The translations under genes were made by a program, and so were the position numbers. A stretch of DNA of 57,233 nucleotides, taken from assembly GCA_001465935.1 (NCBI GenBank), contig LNKV01000079.1:1-57233 (forward strand). Reading direction: 5' to 3'. The notes under the pieces are model-generated. The model did no database searches. It saw nothing but the letters and a program-made list of their open reading frames with translations, and was not told the DNA's origin. The stretch comes from Clarireedia homoeocarpa (Eukaryota > Ascomycota > Leotiomycetes > Helotiales > Rutstroemiaceae). Below, one piece after another: positions 1 to 11,215 of the stretch (within the stretch, counting starts at the first letter, position 1; every line of letters begins with the position of its first letter).

Positions 1-58
1 CTAACCCTAACCCTAACCCTAACCCTAACCCTAACCCTAACCCTAACCCTAACCCTTA
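1..58. repeat. Telomere repeat (CCCTAA)n
   Basis: The window begins with a partial unit, then eight exact CCCTAA units (5-52) and a decaying unit at 53-58. This is the C-rich strand of a TTAGGG telomere reading inward, so position 1 is at or very near a chromosome end. Confidence 0.98.
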
Positions 59-447
59 CGTGGAAGGAGATCTCAATCCTAATAATATATTATATATAAT
101 AGGAAGAGGATAATATTAGACTAAGGAAACTATAAAGATGGAACTTAACAGTTTTAGTTGACTTTTAGTCTTGTTGAATATAGGGAATATAATAGAAAGG
201 GGTAATACAGGATCTGTCGAGTTCTCTTCTATTAGTACTATATATTTTGTGTGGCCGTTATACTTAATATACTGTAAGGCAATATAGTAAGATATTAGAA
301 CTATCGATTATCTATAAGATCAGGTTCCTTTTTCTCTTAGATAATACGCTTCAGCCGACCACTTGTCTAAGAGGCTCTTTCTATTTATAGTTTGCTTAGG
401 GCGCTAATTCCACGTTAAATATATTGATATATAGGCTAAAAGTGGTA

Positions 448-580
448 ACCTTTATATATTGTAAGCACCTTTATACGTTGTGAGTACCTTTATATATTAT
501 AAGTACCTTTATACGTTGTGAGCACCTTTATATATCGTGAGAACCTTTATATATCGTAAGTATCTTTATATATCGTAAGC
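448..580. repeat. Subtelomeric 19-bp tandem repeat, 7 copies
   Basis: Seven consecutive 19-bp units start at 448, 467, 486, 505, 524, 543 and 562, each of the form acctttatatatygtragy. Copies differ mainly by transitions, and CG/TG/CA alternate at the same column, as expected if RIP or deamination acted on an older uniform array. It lies under 400 bp from the telomere repeat. Confidence 0.93.
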
Positions 581-2089
581 GATTCTCTGTTATCAAGACT
601 ATAAGGACTTGAGAGTTTTTAATCTAATCACGTTTATTATCTAGCTATTTTTCGGGTATAGGATTTATACTTCTATTCTTATCGCCGACTAAAGTAATAA
701 AAGAAGTATTTACTATATAGAAGTAATAGTTCTTCGAGAAGACTATATATATTATCAGTGATTAGTACCTTTCGTCTAGATATCTAATAATATTAAAGCA
801 GTAACTACTATATTTTATTAGTGAAAGAAAATACCGTAATTCTTAGTATAGCTATTATTATTGTAGCTCTTCAATATCTATCTTTATAAATAAGTATTTT
901 GTCTATTCTGATTAGTCTCTGTACAATTGATTAATATTACTAGAATAAACGGTAGAGCTTTTAGATAGATAGATCGATTTCTATAACCTTGTGTTATAAG
1001 AACTTAATCAAGCTCTATATCGAGTATAATTTTATTATATCTAATGAATTGTTCTGAATATCTAGTATATTAGTATTCTATAATAAGAATAATAGTATTG
1101 TATATACCTTTCGGCGATACTAGTATATATTAACTTATTACTCTTTATTACTTTTTTCTTAGAAGCTTTATACGATATTTTAGTAACCGCTTCTTATCTT
1201 AGATATACTAACTAATCTGTATAGGGATATAGATATCGCAAGATCAGTCTAATAATATATACTAGTGTTTCCACGGTCTAAAGTACTGAAGTAAAACCGA
1301 GTTACTAATATTAGTAGAAGACTTCTTTTCTAAACGATGAGATACAGTTAAAGTACTATCTATATCTCTATTAGTTAGAAGAGTATCGATGTTAAAGCTT
1401 TGCCTCTCGAAAACTATATTAATATACTAACGTACTACGAACTCTGAACCGATCAATATAGTCTCGATATTTCTACGATACGGGAATATCTTCGCTAGAG
1501 CAGAGTATCACGGGATAGCCTAATACCTATATTCTTGATTTACTAGATACGTTTTTATATATTATTTAGCTCTCTCGAGTTAGTATAACACGGCTAAAAC
1601 AATAATATTCTAAAGATTTCTTTAGATATAAGAGGAGGTTTTCATCTTAAATTAACTAGGATCTTCTTTCCGAACTGATTATCTTTTAACTATTCCGAAT
1701 TACTTCGTAACTATAAATATCTAAGTTAGTTTCTAACTCCCCCGAATTGTTATAAGTATAGCTTTAAAATATCTTTGCCTATATATCAAGAGGTTATAGA
1801 TAGTATAGAAGTCTTTGAATTAGTCACTCCTTACTTAGGAGATCAGGATTTAGTCGCTTATTACTAAGTTGATTATTATTTCAAGTCAATATTCGATACT
1901 TATCTATAGAGGCACCCTTTCAAGAACTAGAACTTTACGATCTATATAATACTAACCTGACTTAGAGACTGTCTACTAATTCTTCCACCTTTCTAAAACT
2001 ACAGCTCTTGAAACTCGCAATCTCGTGACTATTATTAATCTCTATTATTTGAAGTTATAAACTTTGTATTTAGAAGTCCTAAAATCCTA

Positions 2090-2170
2090 CTTTTATATAT
2101 ATATATTATTAGTAGTAATCTAGTTAAGGACGGGCTCTATACTTTTCGTATAAGGTTCGATTATTACTAT
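2090..2170 (+). pseudogene. RIP-degraded FunK1-type N-terminal exon fragment
   Basis: The stretch 2,105-2,160 aligns without gaps, over about 56 bases, to 20,746-20,801, which lies just before the FunK1 kinase ghost. Both read on the plus strand as a peptide of the form K-D-x-L-Y-T-F-R. The related broken gene at 10,442 has the less damaged version K-E-G-L-V-A-F-R-R-x-F-E. Beyond about 2,170 I cannot follow the homology. It is probably the stump of another family member destroyed by RIP. Confidence 0.45.
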
Positions 2171-4789
2171 CTGCAATCTGTAATTAAGCTTAAGGTTCTT
2201 AGACCTTATAGTTTATTATAGAAAAAGCTGGTAAAAATTTCATGATAGTTAAGATGGTGGTACTCTTAGTTAGTACTATCTATACTTACTCGCACTTAAC
2301 GCCTCTATTTATAATATATATTTTATTTTTATTTTTAATTTAAATATTAACTTTGAGAAAAAATAAAGAGATAATAGGAAAACAACGAGTTATATTAATT
2401 TTATTAAAAGTTATTATCACTTTGCGGAATCTTCGTTCTAAACTAGTTATCACTATCTATATAGAACCTTATCGAGATATACACTCTTTATATAAACGAA
2501 AGGTGGCTTCAAAAACCGTGTTTCCTAGAACTTGAAAAGTATTTTAGATATCCGAACGTAGCTCCTCTAGATCGCTTATACGAAGATCAATATAATTATC
2601 TTACAACTTCTTGATCTAATCTGGAACTAAAAAATATAGAAGATCTCTTTCTATATATCTGCTACAAGCTTTTCTAATACTAGCCTAGTAGTTGCAGAGG
2701 TCTAGATAATCGCCTTGAACTACAGTGTATATATATAATAAGTATAGTCCTTTGTTAGTTTTATTCGAAGCTGTTTATAAAATAGAATTAGTTAAAAACC
2801 TCTTAAATACCTCGCTATACAAAGTGTACTTATAGTTGTTCTAAACTATCTGCGAGCCTCTATTAGTAGAAGCTGAATTCTCTCTTTCTTCTTTATAATT
2901 TAGTGTACTTGGAGTCTAAATAATAGAATTAGTATAGTTTAAAAAGTTTTTTACAATTGTATATATATTAGAAGATATCTCGATAGATAACTAAGATGGA
3001 ATTTGAGTTTTATATTAATAATTTAAATAGACTAAGTTGTAATTATTATTATAATATAGTACTACTTTTCTTTTATAGCGACTATTTTATAATTTATAAA
3101 TTTGGAAGGTGGGGTAGCTCGAGCGTCGGATCGGAAGAAGTACCCTTTATCTTAGTAAAATTATATAGAACTAGTCTTTTCTTATCCCCCACTCTTTATA
3201 TAAGATTATCTACCGGAGATTGTTTAAGCGAAAATTTATTATAAGATATATTATATACTGTCTGTACACGAAAAGGCTTCTCGAGATAGACTCTAAGTTC
3301 TCTATATTGTAAGTAATATAAGGTGAAAATAAAACGACGACTATTTAGGATATTGTAAATATAACCCCCCGGCATTCAATTCGGCGGCCCTTCTTTGAGT
3401 GTTTACGAACTCACAGCGTTTTAATAGCGCGTTAAATAGCGTTTTAAGAAACCTGGGTATAGTACCTTATAATCGTTATCGCGATAGTATTTATATAGTG
3501 AAAAACCGGATATAACCTTCTATTTACTGAATATATAATAGCTAGATTCTAAGGATGAATTGAAGCCTTTTATACTAGTTGGTCACAGATTTGGGGTTCT
3601 AAAATAGTTGGAAAGATTATTATATAATATACTAATAAAATTATAATTGTACTATCACAACTATTAGCTAGACTATTCCGGTATAGTAGCCTTTCGGACG
3701 GCTAGATCCGTGTAGAATAACTACTAGTAGTTAGGTGATTATATACTAACTATAATACTATATAAATAAATCAATCAATTAATCAAACAAATTATAGCTA
3801 TTAGTTTAAATTATAACTAGGATTACCGATTCAGGATTAGGTTAGATACAGGCTATTACCTAGACACTTAGTAAACTACTCTTTATAAAATAACAAACTA
3901 TATAGAAAGCTATCTTATATTTATCCTGTTTACCGATCTAAAGGTCTCGTTCTTAAATACTTATAGTATTTCAAAAATTATATATAGACTATATATAGAA
4001 TCAGTCTTCGATCTTAATAGTATTGAATAAGATACTAAATAATAGTAGTAAAATAGGGACTAATAATAAGTATAAATAAGATTTGAGTACTACTTAGTAT
4101 TATATTATAGTCAGCCTACTTAAATAATAAGCTACTATCTGCGAACTCCTTGTAGGTTTACATTAGAATAGTCTGATTGATAGTTTACCCCTTTTAGATT
4201 ACCTTGTGTTTAAAATCACTCTGCCTTATATTTAATTTCTTTTCCTCCCCGCAATCTCATCTATATATATAAGGCTCTAACTAGACCTTTCTATATAATA
4301 CTGTTAGAATAGTTAAAGAAGTAGTAATCTTTTAAAATTGATGTGTTTAATATTATAATTATCCTAGATGCCGATAAAATAAGTTTCGTTATTAGAAAAC
4401 TAAGTAGATCTTTATACCTTTTATACTTATTACTTCTGGGTGTATATACCGTTGCGAACAACGACTTTACTTGACTAATACTAGGATTCTTTATATATAA
4501 TATTACTGATCGAATCAGAGCTCTTGATACTGCTAGCTAGTTCGCTTGTTGGTTACAAGTATAAAATATCAGTTTACTATTAACTTATATCAAGATCACC
4601 GCGTACTATAGCTATTGTCTTAGTAAAACCTCTAATCTCGTTAAAGCTACAAGTCTTCTTCTAGTGTGTTTTATAATAATACCTTTAATGATCGTGGCGG
4701 TACTAATAAACGATTAGTATAGATTAGTAATATATATAGCTTTTATAATATCTGTTATTATATACAAGATCTTGATAAAAGAGAATTAT

Positions 4790-4965
4790 ATAGTTTTAGA
4801 TACTACCGCCGAGACTGTAATATCCTCTTCGTCAAAACCCTCGGCGATATCCAAAGAGATGAAAGTTTGGTGGACCTTGCTAGATAGTATTTCGGTTACA
4901 CTCTTCGCCCCCCGAGGTATTGTTATCAATTGCCTCTTGACTACCCCTCGGCCCAAACACTCAAA
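4790..4965 (-). pseudogene. Unrecognised coding remnant
   Basis: Read on the minus strand from about 4,965 to 4,790, one frame stays open for about 55 codons with protein-like composition (for example R-G-A-K-S-V-T-E-I-L and F-D-E-E-D-I-T-V). It is bounded by TAA upstream and TAG downstream. This patch is visibly richer in G+C than the rest of the block, so it has been mutated less. I do not recognise the family. Confidence 0.35.
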
Positions 4966-6929
4966 CCTTTACAATATTACTAGGACTATAGACTAGGTTG
5001 TATTTACTATAAATATTATTGCTTTTAAGAATACCTGCTTATTGAATTAATTAGTTATAGTAACTCTATTCTTGTTTCCTATATAGTTTATAGTGATGAA
5101 TATACTAACTGACGATATATATATTAGCTCTCGTTTGTAATTCAAGATCAAGTATCTATTTAAATCAGAATCTTATACAGTAGTATTAGCAAGATTGAAG
5201 CTGAATCCTGAAGAGAAGAAAGTAATAGTATTATAGAGTTTATATCTATTGAAGAGTAATAGTTTATAGTGGGAACGATTCGAAAGAGCTAAGTAGGAGC
5301 CTAGTATTGATAGATTCAAATATTGAGGTTGAAGATTAGTTAAGATAATAGAAAAGTAATAATAAATACTAGTAGTATATTTGAATTTAGATATATATCA
5401 GATAGATATTGAACTTATTATAAGATTTATAAGTAAAACTATCCTCTTCCCCTTTCTTTATATTTATTTTCCCTTAAGCTTTTATATATTACTTAGACCG
5501 CGACTAGTACTTTTCTATTATCGACCTTTTATCACTCTTCTAGATATTCCTCAACTTAGCTTCTCTTGTATTAGCTTTAAAATAAGACTAACTCTTTTTA
5601 CTATAAAATCAAATTCAAGAGAATAGATAAGAGAATAGCTTATATATTAGAGATATACTACCTCTTACTTAGATAGAACTTTAACTAGCTTTTAGATATT
5701 GCCTCTTCCCAGACCTTACTTAATATACAAATAATAGTTTCTTTATATAAACAATCGTTCTTATACTTTCAACTATATAAAACTACTCTAAGTATTCCCG
5801 GATCTCTACTATATAGTAATACGACCGATAGAGGATATTTAGTAGTAAAAGTAATAATACTAAGATAGCCTATATCTACTAGAGTGAAGATTCTGTATTC
5901 TAGTAGAATACTGAACTGTTCCTTTAATATCTATAATCGACTTTTATTCGGTTTAGAAGAAGTCTCGGAAAACTATTATAGATTTCTATTAATCCTTTTC
6001 TTAGTATCGGTATACGAAAGTAGTAATATAGATAGATCCTAAATTAATCAATTGTTTATATTTCTAAAAAGTTTTTTCTTAATCTTATCTTTAAATAGTA
6101 TTCTTTCGAAAGCTACTAAATTAGAGGATACTTTGATAGTAAAGCTACTAAATAATCTATATACACAGATCGGCTTAAATAAAGAGAGGATAAAATCGAT
6201 ATTATATTTAATAATAATAATAAAAATCACTAGTATATTTAAAGTATCTATATTCAAATTATCTTTTCTATTTAATAAAACTGTATTCTAGGATCTCTAA
6301 AAGATTACTAATAATATATTCGATATATTGTTTATATTACTACTCTTCGGATTCGTCGAATTATCCGAACCGCTAAAATTATTAAAATCGGAACTTGAAG
6401 CCGGGTCAAAGAAATAAATTAGTAAATAGTAAAAGACTTCTTAGAATATTATAGCTATCTAAAGTATAGACGAATATATAACTATCTCTACAAGTAACTT
6501 CTTAAATCTATATAAATACTTATATTACAATCTTGGAAAATCTTTCTAACGAATAGTAATTATACGATAATTATTAATTATAATAGTATTTTTTTCTTTG
6601 ATAAGCTCTACTACTTTATATTTAAGTTTAATATACTAGAGCTATACTCTATACTAATCGGGATATAAAAGTTTATATAATATAAAAATACTTCTATCTA
6701 GATTATATAACAATAATATAACTATATTATTTAGAGTCTAGAAAATCAATTGTTCTATAAAATCGTTATTATCGTTTTCTATATTTAGTCTAGCTATATT
6801 ATAAAAGAGGCTCTCCTCAGGAGATACTGAATCTACTCGATAATTTAATATTACTATTATAACAGAATATAGTTCCTTTTTCTTTTTTCTATTTTCTTTA
6901 TTTGGTTTTGTAAATATATAATATTCTTA

Positions 6930-7675
6930 GAACGTTGTGAGTACTATAATAAATAATTCTATTCTGTTTAGATTTAATACTTTAGTAAAGTACTCTACTA
7001 AGATTCTTATAAACTGTTAGTCTTCTGTTAATTGCTTGTTCCCCAATATTTAGTTAGACTAGAAGTTTGATACTATCTCGATCTTACTTAAAGAAATTAT
7101 TATATAATCGATATCAATTTCTATACCTGCTTTAGACTATAAACTACGAGTATCAGAAGTTATAACTACAGTTCGATAAGGTTCTATTCTGTTTAGCTAG
7201 TATATATTAATATCTCTGTATACTAACAGGACTTTCGTAAGTATCTAAAGAGAATAACTTTACTTATAATAGTTATAAGCTGTTGACGATCTATTAGTAG
7301 AGAGGGCAATAATAATCTTCTTAGTAGTACAGACTATATTATAGATAGTATTAGTATATAGAATTTAAATCTCGTTTTCAGTAACTCCGACTTTGTTATA
7401 TACTATTTACTTAACCTTATTCTTTATTATACTATACTTATAGTTAAGCTAATAAGTATAGCCCTTGTTTCTAATATCGGGCCCTTGTTTTATTAACTTA
7501 AAATACTACTTAGTTGTATATCTTACTAGTTGTTTTAAATCTACCCTTGTTTGTATTATAGCTTCCTCGCTAGTCTTGTGAACTGTACTTGCTCCGATAG
7601 AGAAGTGATACTTTGAAAAGCTAATTAGAATAAAGGGTATATTTGTAAGAGGATTATATCGAAGACTTTATCCGG
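6930..7675 (-). pseudogene. Long unrecognised coding ghost, stops only TAG/TAA
   Basis: On the minus strand one frame can be followed for roughly 245 codons from about 7,675 to 6,930. It is interrupted about a dozen times, every time by TAG or TAA and never TGA. Between the stops the translation looks like a soluble protein (for example S-I-G-A-S-T-V-H-K-T, V-I-T-S-D-T-R-S-L, A-G-I-E-I-D-I-D). That pattern is what CAG/CAA/TGG codons give after RIP. The frame may extend upstream toward 8,200. No family recognised. Confidence 0.5.
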
Positions 7676-9277
7676 AATATTTATTATATACTATCAACTT
7701 GTTTGAGTAAGGGTTTTGTGGCCTAGTAGAATATTTTGTATTTTGATTTGAGACTAGATTATATCTTACCTTATCAAGTATATTAGTAGTATAAACTAGT
7801 TAATCCTAACTATAATTAGGAAAGTCTTGAAAATTATAAATAGAGTTGGTATTCTACTCTTATAGAGCCTCTATTCCGGGTATAATTATAAATAACTGTA
7901 AAAATAGTATAACTAATAATATTCTACCGAATATATATATAAGACTAAAATACAACTGAATATAGTAGTTATTGTTATATCTCTTAACTGTAGGTTTCAT
8001 AACCTATTCAGATATTTTGAGTATTAGTAGAATATTTCTATTTAATTTAATATAAGTCCAATCTTCTGTTTTTGAATTATAAGAACAGTAGTAGATATAC
8101 TAGGTATATTAAACTACAAGCTTTCGAGGTTTATACCTGTTTGAACTAAGATAGACAGAGTTATAAAGCGGCTCGAATATTCGATTTCCAAACTGATCCT
8201 AGTATTTATAGTTTATATCTACTGTTGTCGAAACGCTTGTTAAGTTGGGTATAGTAATATACTTATTGAAAGGTCGCTTATAAGTTACGAAAAAGGGGAA
8301 ATAGCCTGTGAAATAGAAGCTACAGCCTCTACTATAAAATTTTATATAATATTTGCTTTGTTAAGGCGGCTGTCTATATAAATAGAAAGAAGTAGTCGAA
8401 GAATTAAAGTTACTAGCAAGGTTATCTATAGAGTCGAAACTCTGATATAGTGTATTAAGAAAAGGTCTTTAAGGAAGCAGGTTAGGTAGATGACTGTTTC
8501 TTGATATTATACGAGGCGTTGCGCTACTAGTTCTAAGTGTAGAAGGCGCAAGGCTTGGAGTTATCGGCGCTGTTCTTAGTATACTAGGTACTCTTGGTAG
8601 GGGTCCCAGAAGGAAATCGCGAGATATTATATTTATCTTGAGAATAAAAATTTTATGAAATTAAATGATTCCCCCAACCCAACCTAGGTATCTCTGTAAA
8701 CTATATATATATCTTGAAATTTGTTTTCACTTAGTATACAAGATACAACTGGCAGGAGAGCTGGCTCGATAACAAATACGGTTACCGCGCCTCTTACTAT
8801 GATTTAGATAAGGCTGCTACTATAAGATATTCTTATAGCTAGTCAAAGGCAGCTGAGTTTATCTAGTAGATTTGTAGATTATACTCAGCTGGTACCTAAA
8901 TTCTTCAATGTGGAAGGGAAAAAGCACCTATGATTAACCAGAGGTGCATCTATGTAACTGTAACAATAAGTATATACTGTATAAAACAGGTTTGGTACTC
9001 TACTTTATCCGGGTGGCAAACTACAACGTCGCAATAATTGGTATACCCAAGAAGCCGCGATAACACTATTATTACGGAGTAAACCCTCCTTTCTAAGTAT
9101 CAAGAATCTGTCGAGATTTCTCATACAAATCAGTTATGAGCCAAACTGACACATGCTGCTGATTCTCGAAACAATGTAGGATAGCCTGCTGCGAGATCAT
9201 TGCACCATCTATAGATACTAACTTGTATCAAGCATCCTGCTCCTAGCCCGCAACATATAAGATGTAGGTTGTGGTGC

Positions 9278-9330
9278 GGACCCAGTGGGTAATGGGTAAC
9301 CCACTGGGTACCCCGCCCCCTGGGTCGGGT
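9278..9330. repeat. Palindromic GGACCCAG element
   Basis: A perfect 10-bp inverted repeat, cccagtgggt (9,281-9,290) and acccactggg (9,299-9,308), encloses an 8-nt loop. It is followed by a G/C-rich stretch closing with tgggtcgggtcc, which mirrors the opening ggaccca. The shared ggacccagtrggg word also starts the element at 9,547, so both may belong to one miniature repeat family. Confidence 0.6.
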
Positions 9331-9546
9331 CCTCAAAGTACTATGGTAGTTGGCCGAATAAAAACAAACATTGGGTCTTAGAAAATTCTAGCACCTTGCT
9401 TGATATAGTAATATCTCAAGTAAATAAATAGCTTTTATACTACAAATCAATCCTGTTTTCTTATATCTTATACCAAAACAGTATTAACTGCTGTAAGTGT
9501 TACAAGACCCAGTGTTTGGTTTTATTTGGCCTATAACCATAGTAAA

Positions 9547-9712
9547 TGGACCCAGTAGGGGTCCCAATTGGGGTGCCAAGGATCCAACATATAATTTACT
9601 TTCTTGTATACAAACCCACCTATTAAAGTGGAGCTATATGCGGGCACAACGTGGGATAAAAGTCATATGCTGGGTCCTTGGCAGCCCACTGAGTAGCCCA
9701 CCCTATTAATGG
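9547..9712. repeat. MITE-like inverted-repeat element
   Basis: The 18-mer tgccaaggatccaacata (9,574-9,591) pairs with 9,666-9,683 in inverted orientation at 16 of 18 positions; both mismatches are transitions. Outside these arms the left side carries ggacccagtaggggtccc and the right side gcagcccactgagtagcccac, also partly complementary. The roughly 165-bp size, nested arms and lack of coding potential fit a miniature inverted-repeat element, but no target duplication is clear. Confidence 0.45.
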
Positions 9713-10308
9713 GGCCCCACGCCGCAGCCTATTAAGAAGATCTGATGCGAGAAGAGAAGCACGAGGCTCTGCGTAAGGCTCTACAGTAGCCCCCACAAAC
9801 GTTATTGAGGACGAAAAGAAGAATACTAGGGCGATTGTAACACGATAAGCTTGCAAGTTAACCAATGTTCTGTTGCTTCCGCACCTTTTTGTAAAGTAGC
9901 AAATCTTAACAAAACTTGTTACCCTTACCAATGCAATCTTATTAGTTGATAGGAAGTCCAAAGCTATCTTTTCATCTCCGCCTCGAAACAAACGACGGGT
10001 AGAGTCCTGTGAGATCACTACTAGTAGAGTACTACGATACGACAATAAAGCGACAGCGTAGAGGTAGGGTAACAGTATTTTCAGAAACTAATTCTTGCCT
10101 TCCTCTACTTTCTTATTCCTTATCCTTATAACTATACTATACTGGTACTCCTGCTACTATTGATATATAATACAATTATACACTGAGTGTAATATTGATG
10201 GCCTCTGCGCAGTTAATTCCTGCACGTAGTGTAGTGGAAGATCAAGTCTTACGTAAGCCTGCATAACAGCCTTGAGGCTACTAGAACGGGCGTTACCCGG
10301 GTAAATTG

Positions 10309-10332
10309 AATCAATCAATCAATCAATCAATT
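10309..10332. repeat. AATC microsatellite
   Basis: About six consecutive AATC units in the 5' flank of the pseudogene that starts at 10,442. Confidence 0.9.
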
Positions 10333-10441
10333 CATTTCCTCGCCCTTTCTCATCGCGTCTTCAATTCTCCCTTCACGCTTTGAGATCGCGCCGCCCTCCT
10401 TCTGTCATTTCTACTAGGCTTCATGATATACCTACTCTATT

Positions 10442-11215
10442 ATGGACGCTACCGAAGAAGCAGAGATCATCAATAGCTATCCTATGAAAGAAGGATTAGT
10501 TGCTTTCCGTCGCCAGTTTGAATCATCTCGTGCTATTGAAGACATACTTTCCGCAGAATCTGCCTCGGGTTAGTATCACTATTCAGCAAATAACTATCTT
10601 GCTAACACATATATAAGACCTGGTCCTTGATCTTATATAGCCTTGCAGACCTTTCCGGCCGCTCGTATCCTATGTTCGCCGATCGATCGCAAAACTCGTC
10701 TACGTGCAGATTTATTCAGCCTTGGATCTAAAGTTGCCTCCAGAGATTTCGATATCAAATCAACAATCCCTTTGGTGGAACTGGTTGTTAACAACGCGCC
10801 TGACGTGGAGATATAGCATGCCGTGAACAAGCAAGCGGAAAGAGACTTAGATCCAATTCTTTGTCCAGACCTCCCTATTCAACCTTGTACTCTAGACGAA
10901 GATATTCTTCACTCCACTATCGAATCCTATATTTCGAATTATACTAACTTTCCCTCCTTTACCTCTAAAACTTATCGATTCGAAGAACGGTAGTATGATT
11001 AAATATATATTCTGGCCCGAGTTGGGGAATAATCCTATTATAATGAAAGCTGTGAATAATACTATTACACCAGTATCGTTGTTACCAGGGAGGCCGGTAG
11101 TGGAATCATTAAAGTAGCTGGGGATATATATATATACGCGGGTAGAGGAGAGAGCGGGTCGACCGGTATACTGGGGTAGTTAGTGGGGAACATCAATAAA
11201 TAGGCCGGAAGAACT
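10442..11215 (+). pseudogene. Broken gene with FunK1-family-like N-terminus
   Basis: An ATG at 10,442 opens a 42-codon exon (10,442-10,568). It is followed by a plausible 72-nt intron (10,569-10,640) with GTTAGT donor, a gctaac branch site and a tatag acceptor. The second exon continues with R-L-R-A-D-L-F-S-L-G and P-L-V-E-L-V-V-N-N-A-P-D-V-E-I, which resembles the N-terminal region ahead of the kinase domain in fungal FunK1 proteins. A TAG follows where a Gln or Trp codon is expected, then a long frame broken only by TAG/TAA until about 11,215, where the RIP block takes over. The first exon (I-I-N-S-x-P-x-K, F-R-R-x-F-E) matches the module at 20,746. No kinase domain is recognisable. Stops look RIP-made. 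Confidence 0.6.

Larger units (their letters stand above)
59..8500. other. RIP-degraded AT-rich subtelomeric block
   Basis: No intact gene is visible. The sequence is dense in TpA (tata, ctag, tag) and poor in CpA and TpG, while CpG (tcga, cgag) is still common. This is the classic context signature of repeat-induced point mutation. Short open frames here are chance or antisense shadows. The block still holds a 19-bp array (448-580), a FunK1-type N-terminal fragment near 2,090-2,170, and decayed minus-strand frames at 4,790-4,965 and 6,930-7,675, annotated separately. A short GC-richer patch at about 3,362-3,470 is unassigned. Confidence 0.8.
8640..10440. other. GC-normal island without a recognisable gene
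   Basis: From about 8,640 composition returns toward normal and CpA/TpG reappear. The longest frames here (minus 9,623-10,045, 140 codons; minus 9,130-9,336; plus 9,497-9,709) show no family features and run across palindromic sequence, so I do not call them genes. The supported contents are two GGACCCAG-type inverted-repeat elements (9,278-9,330 and 9,547-9,712) and an AATC microsatellite at 10,309-10,332. The segment 10,340-10,441 is the 5' flank of the pseudogene that follows. Confidence 0.55.

Noticed and set aside
9623..10045. 140-aa minus-strand frame
   Set aside because: It crosses a palindromic repeat element, has no recognisable domain and no clear upstream context.
10222..10300. 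tRNA-like segment with A-box-like gtagtgtagtgg
   Set aside because: No matching B box with the GGTTCRANTCC pattern and no cloverleaf could be drawn. At most it is a SINE-like remnant.
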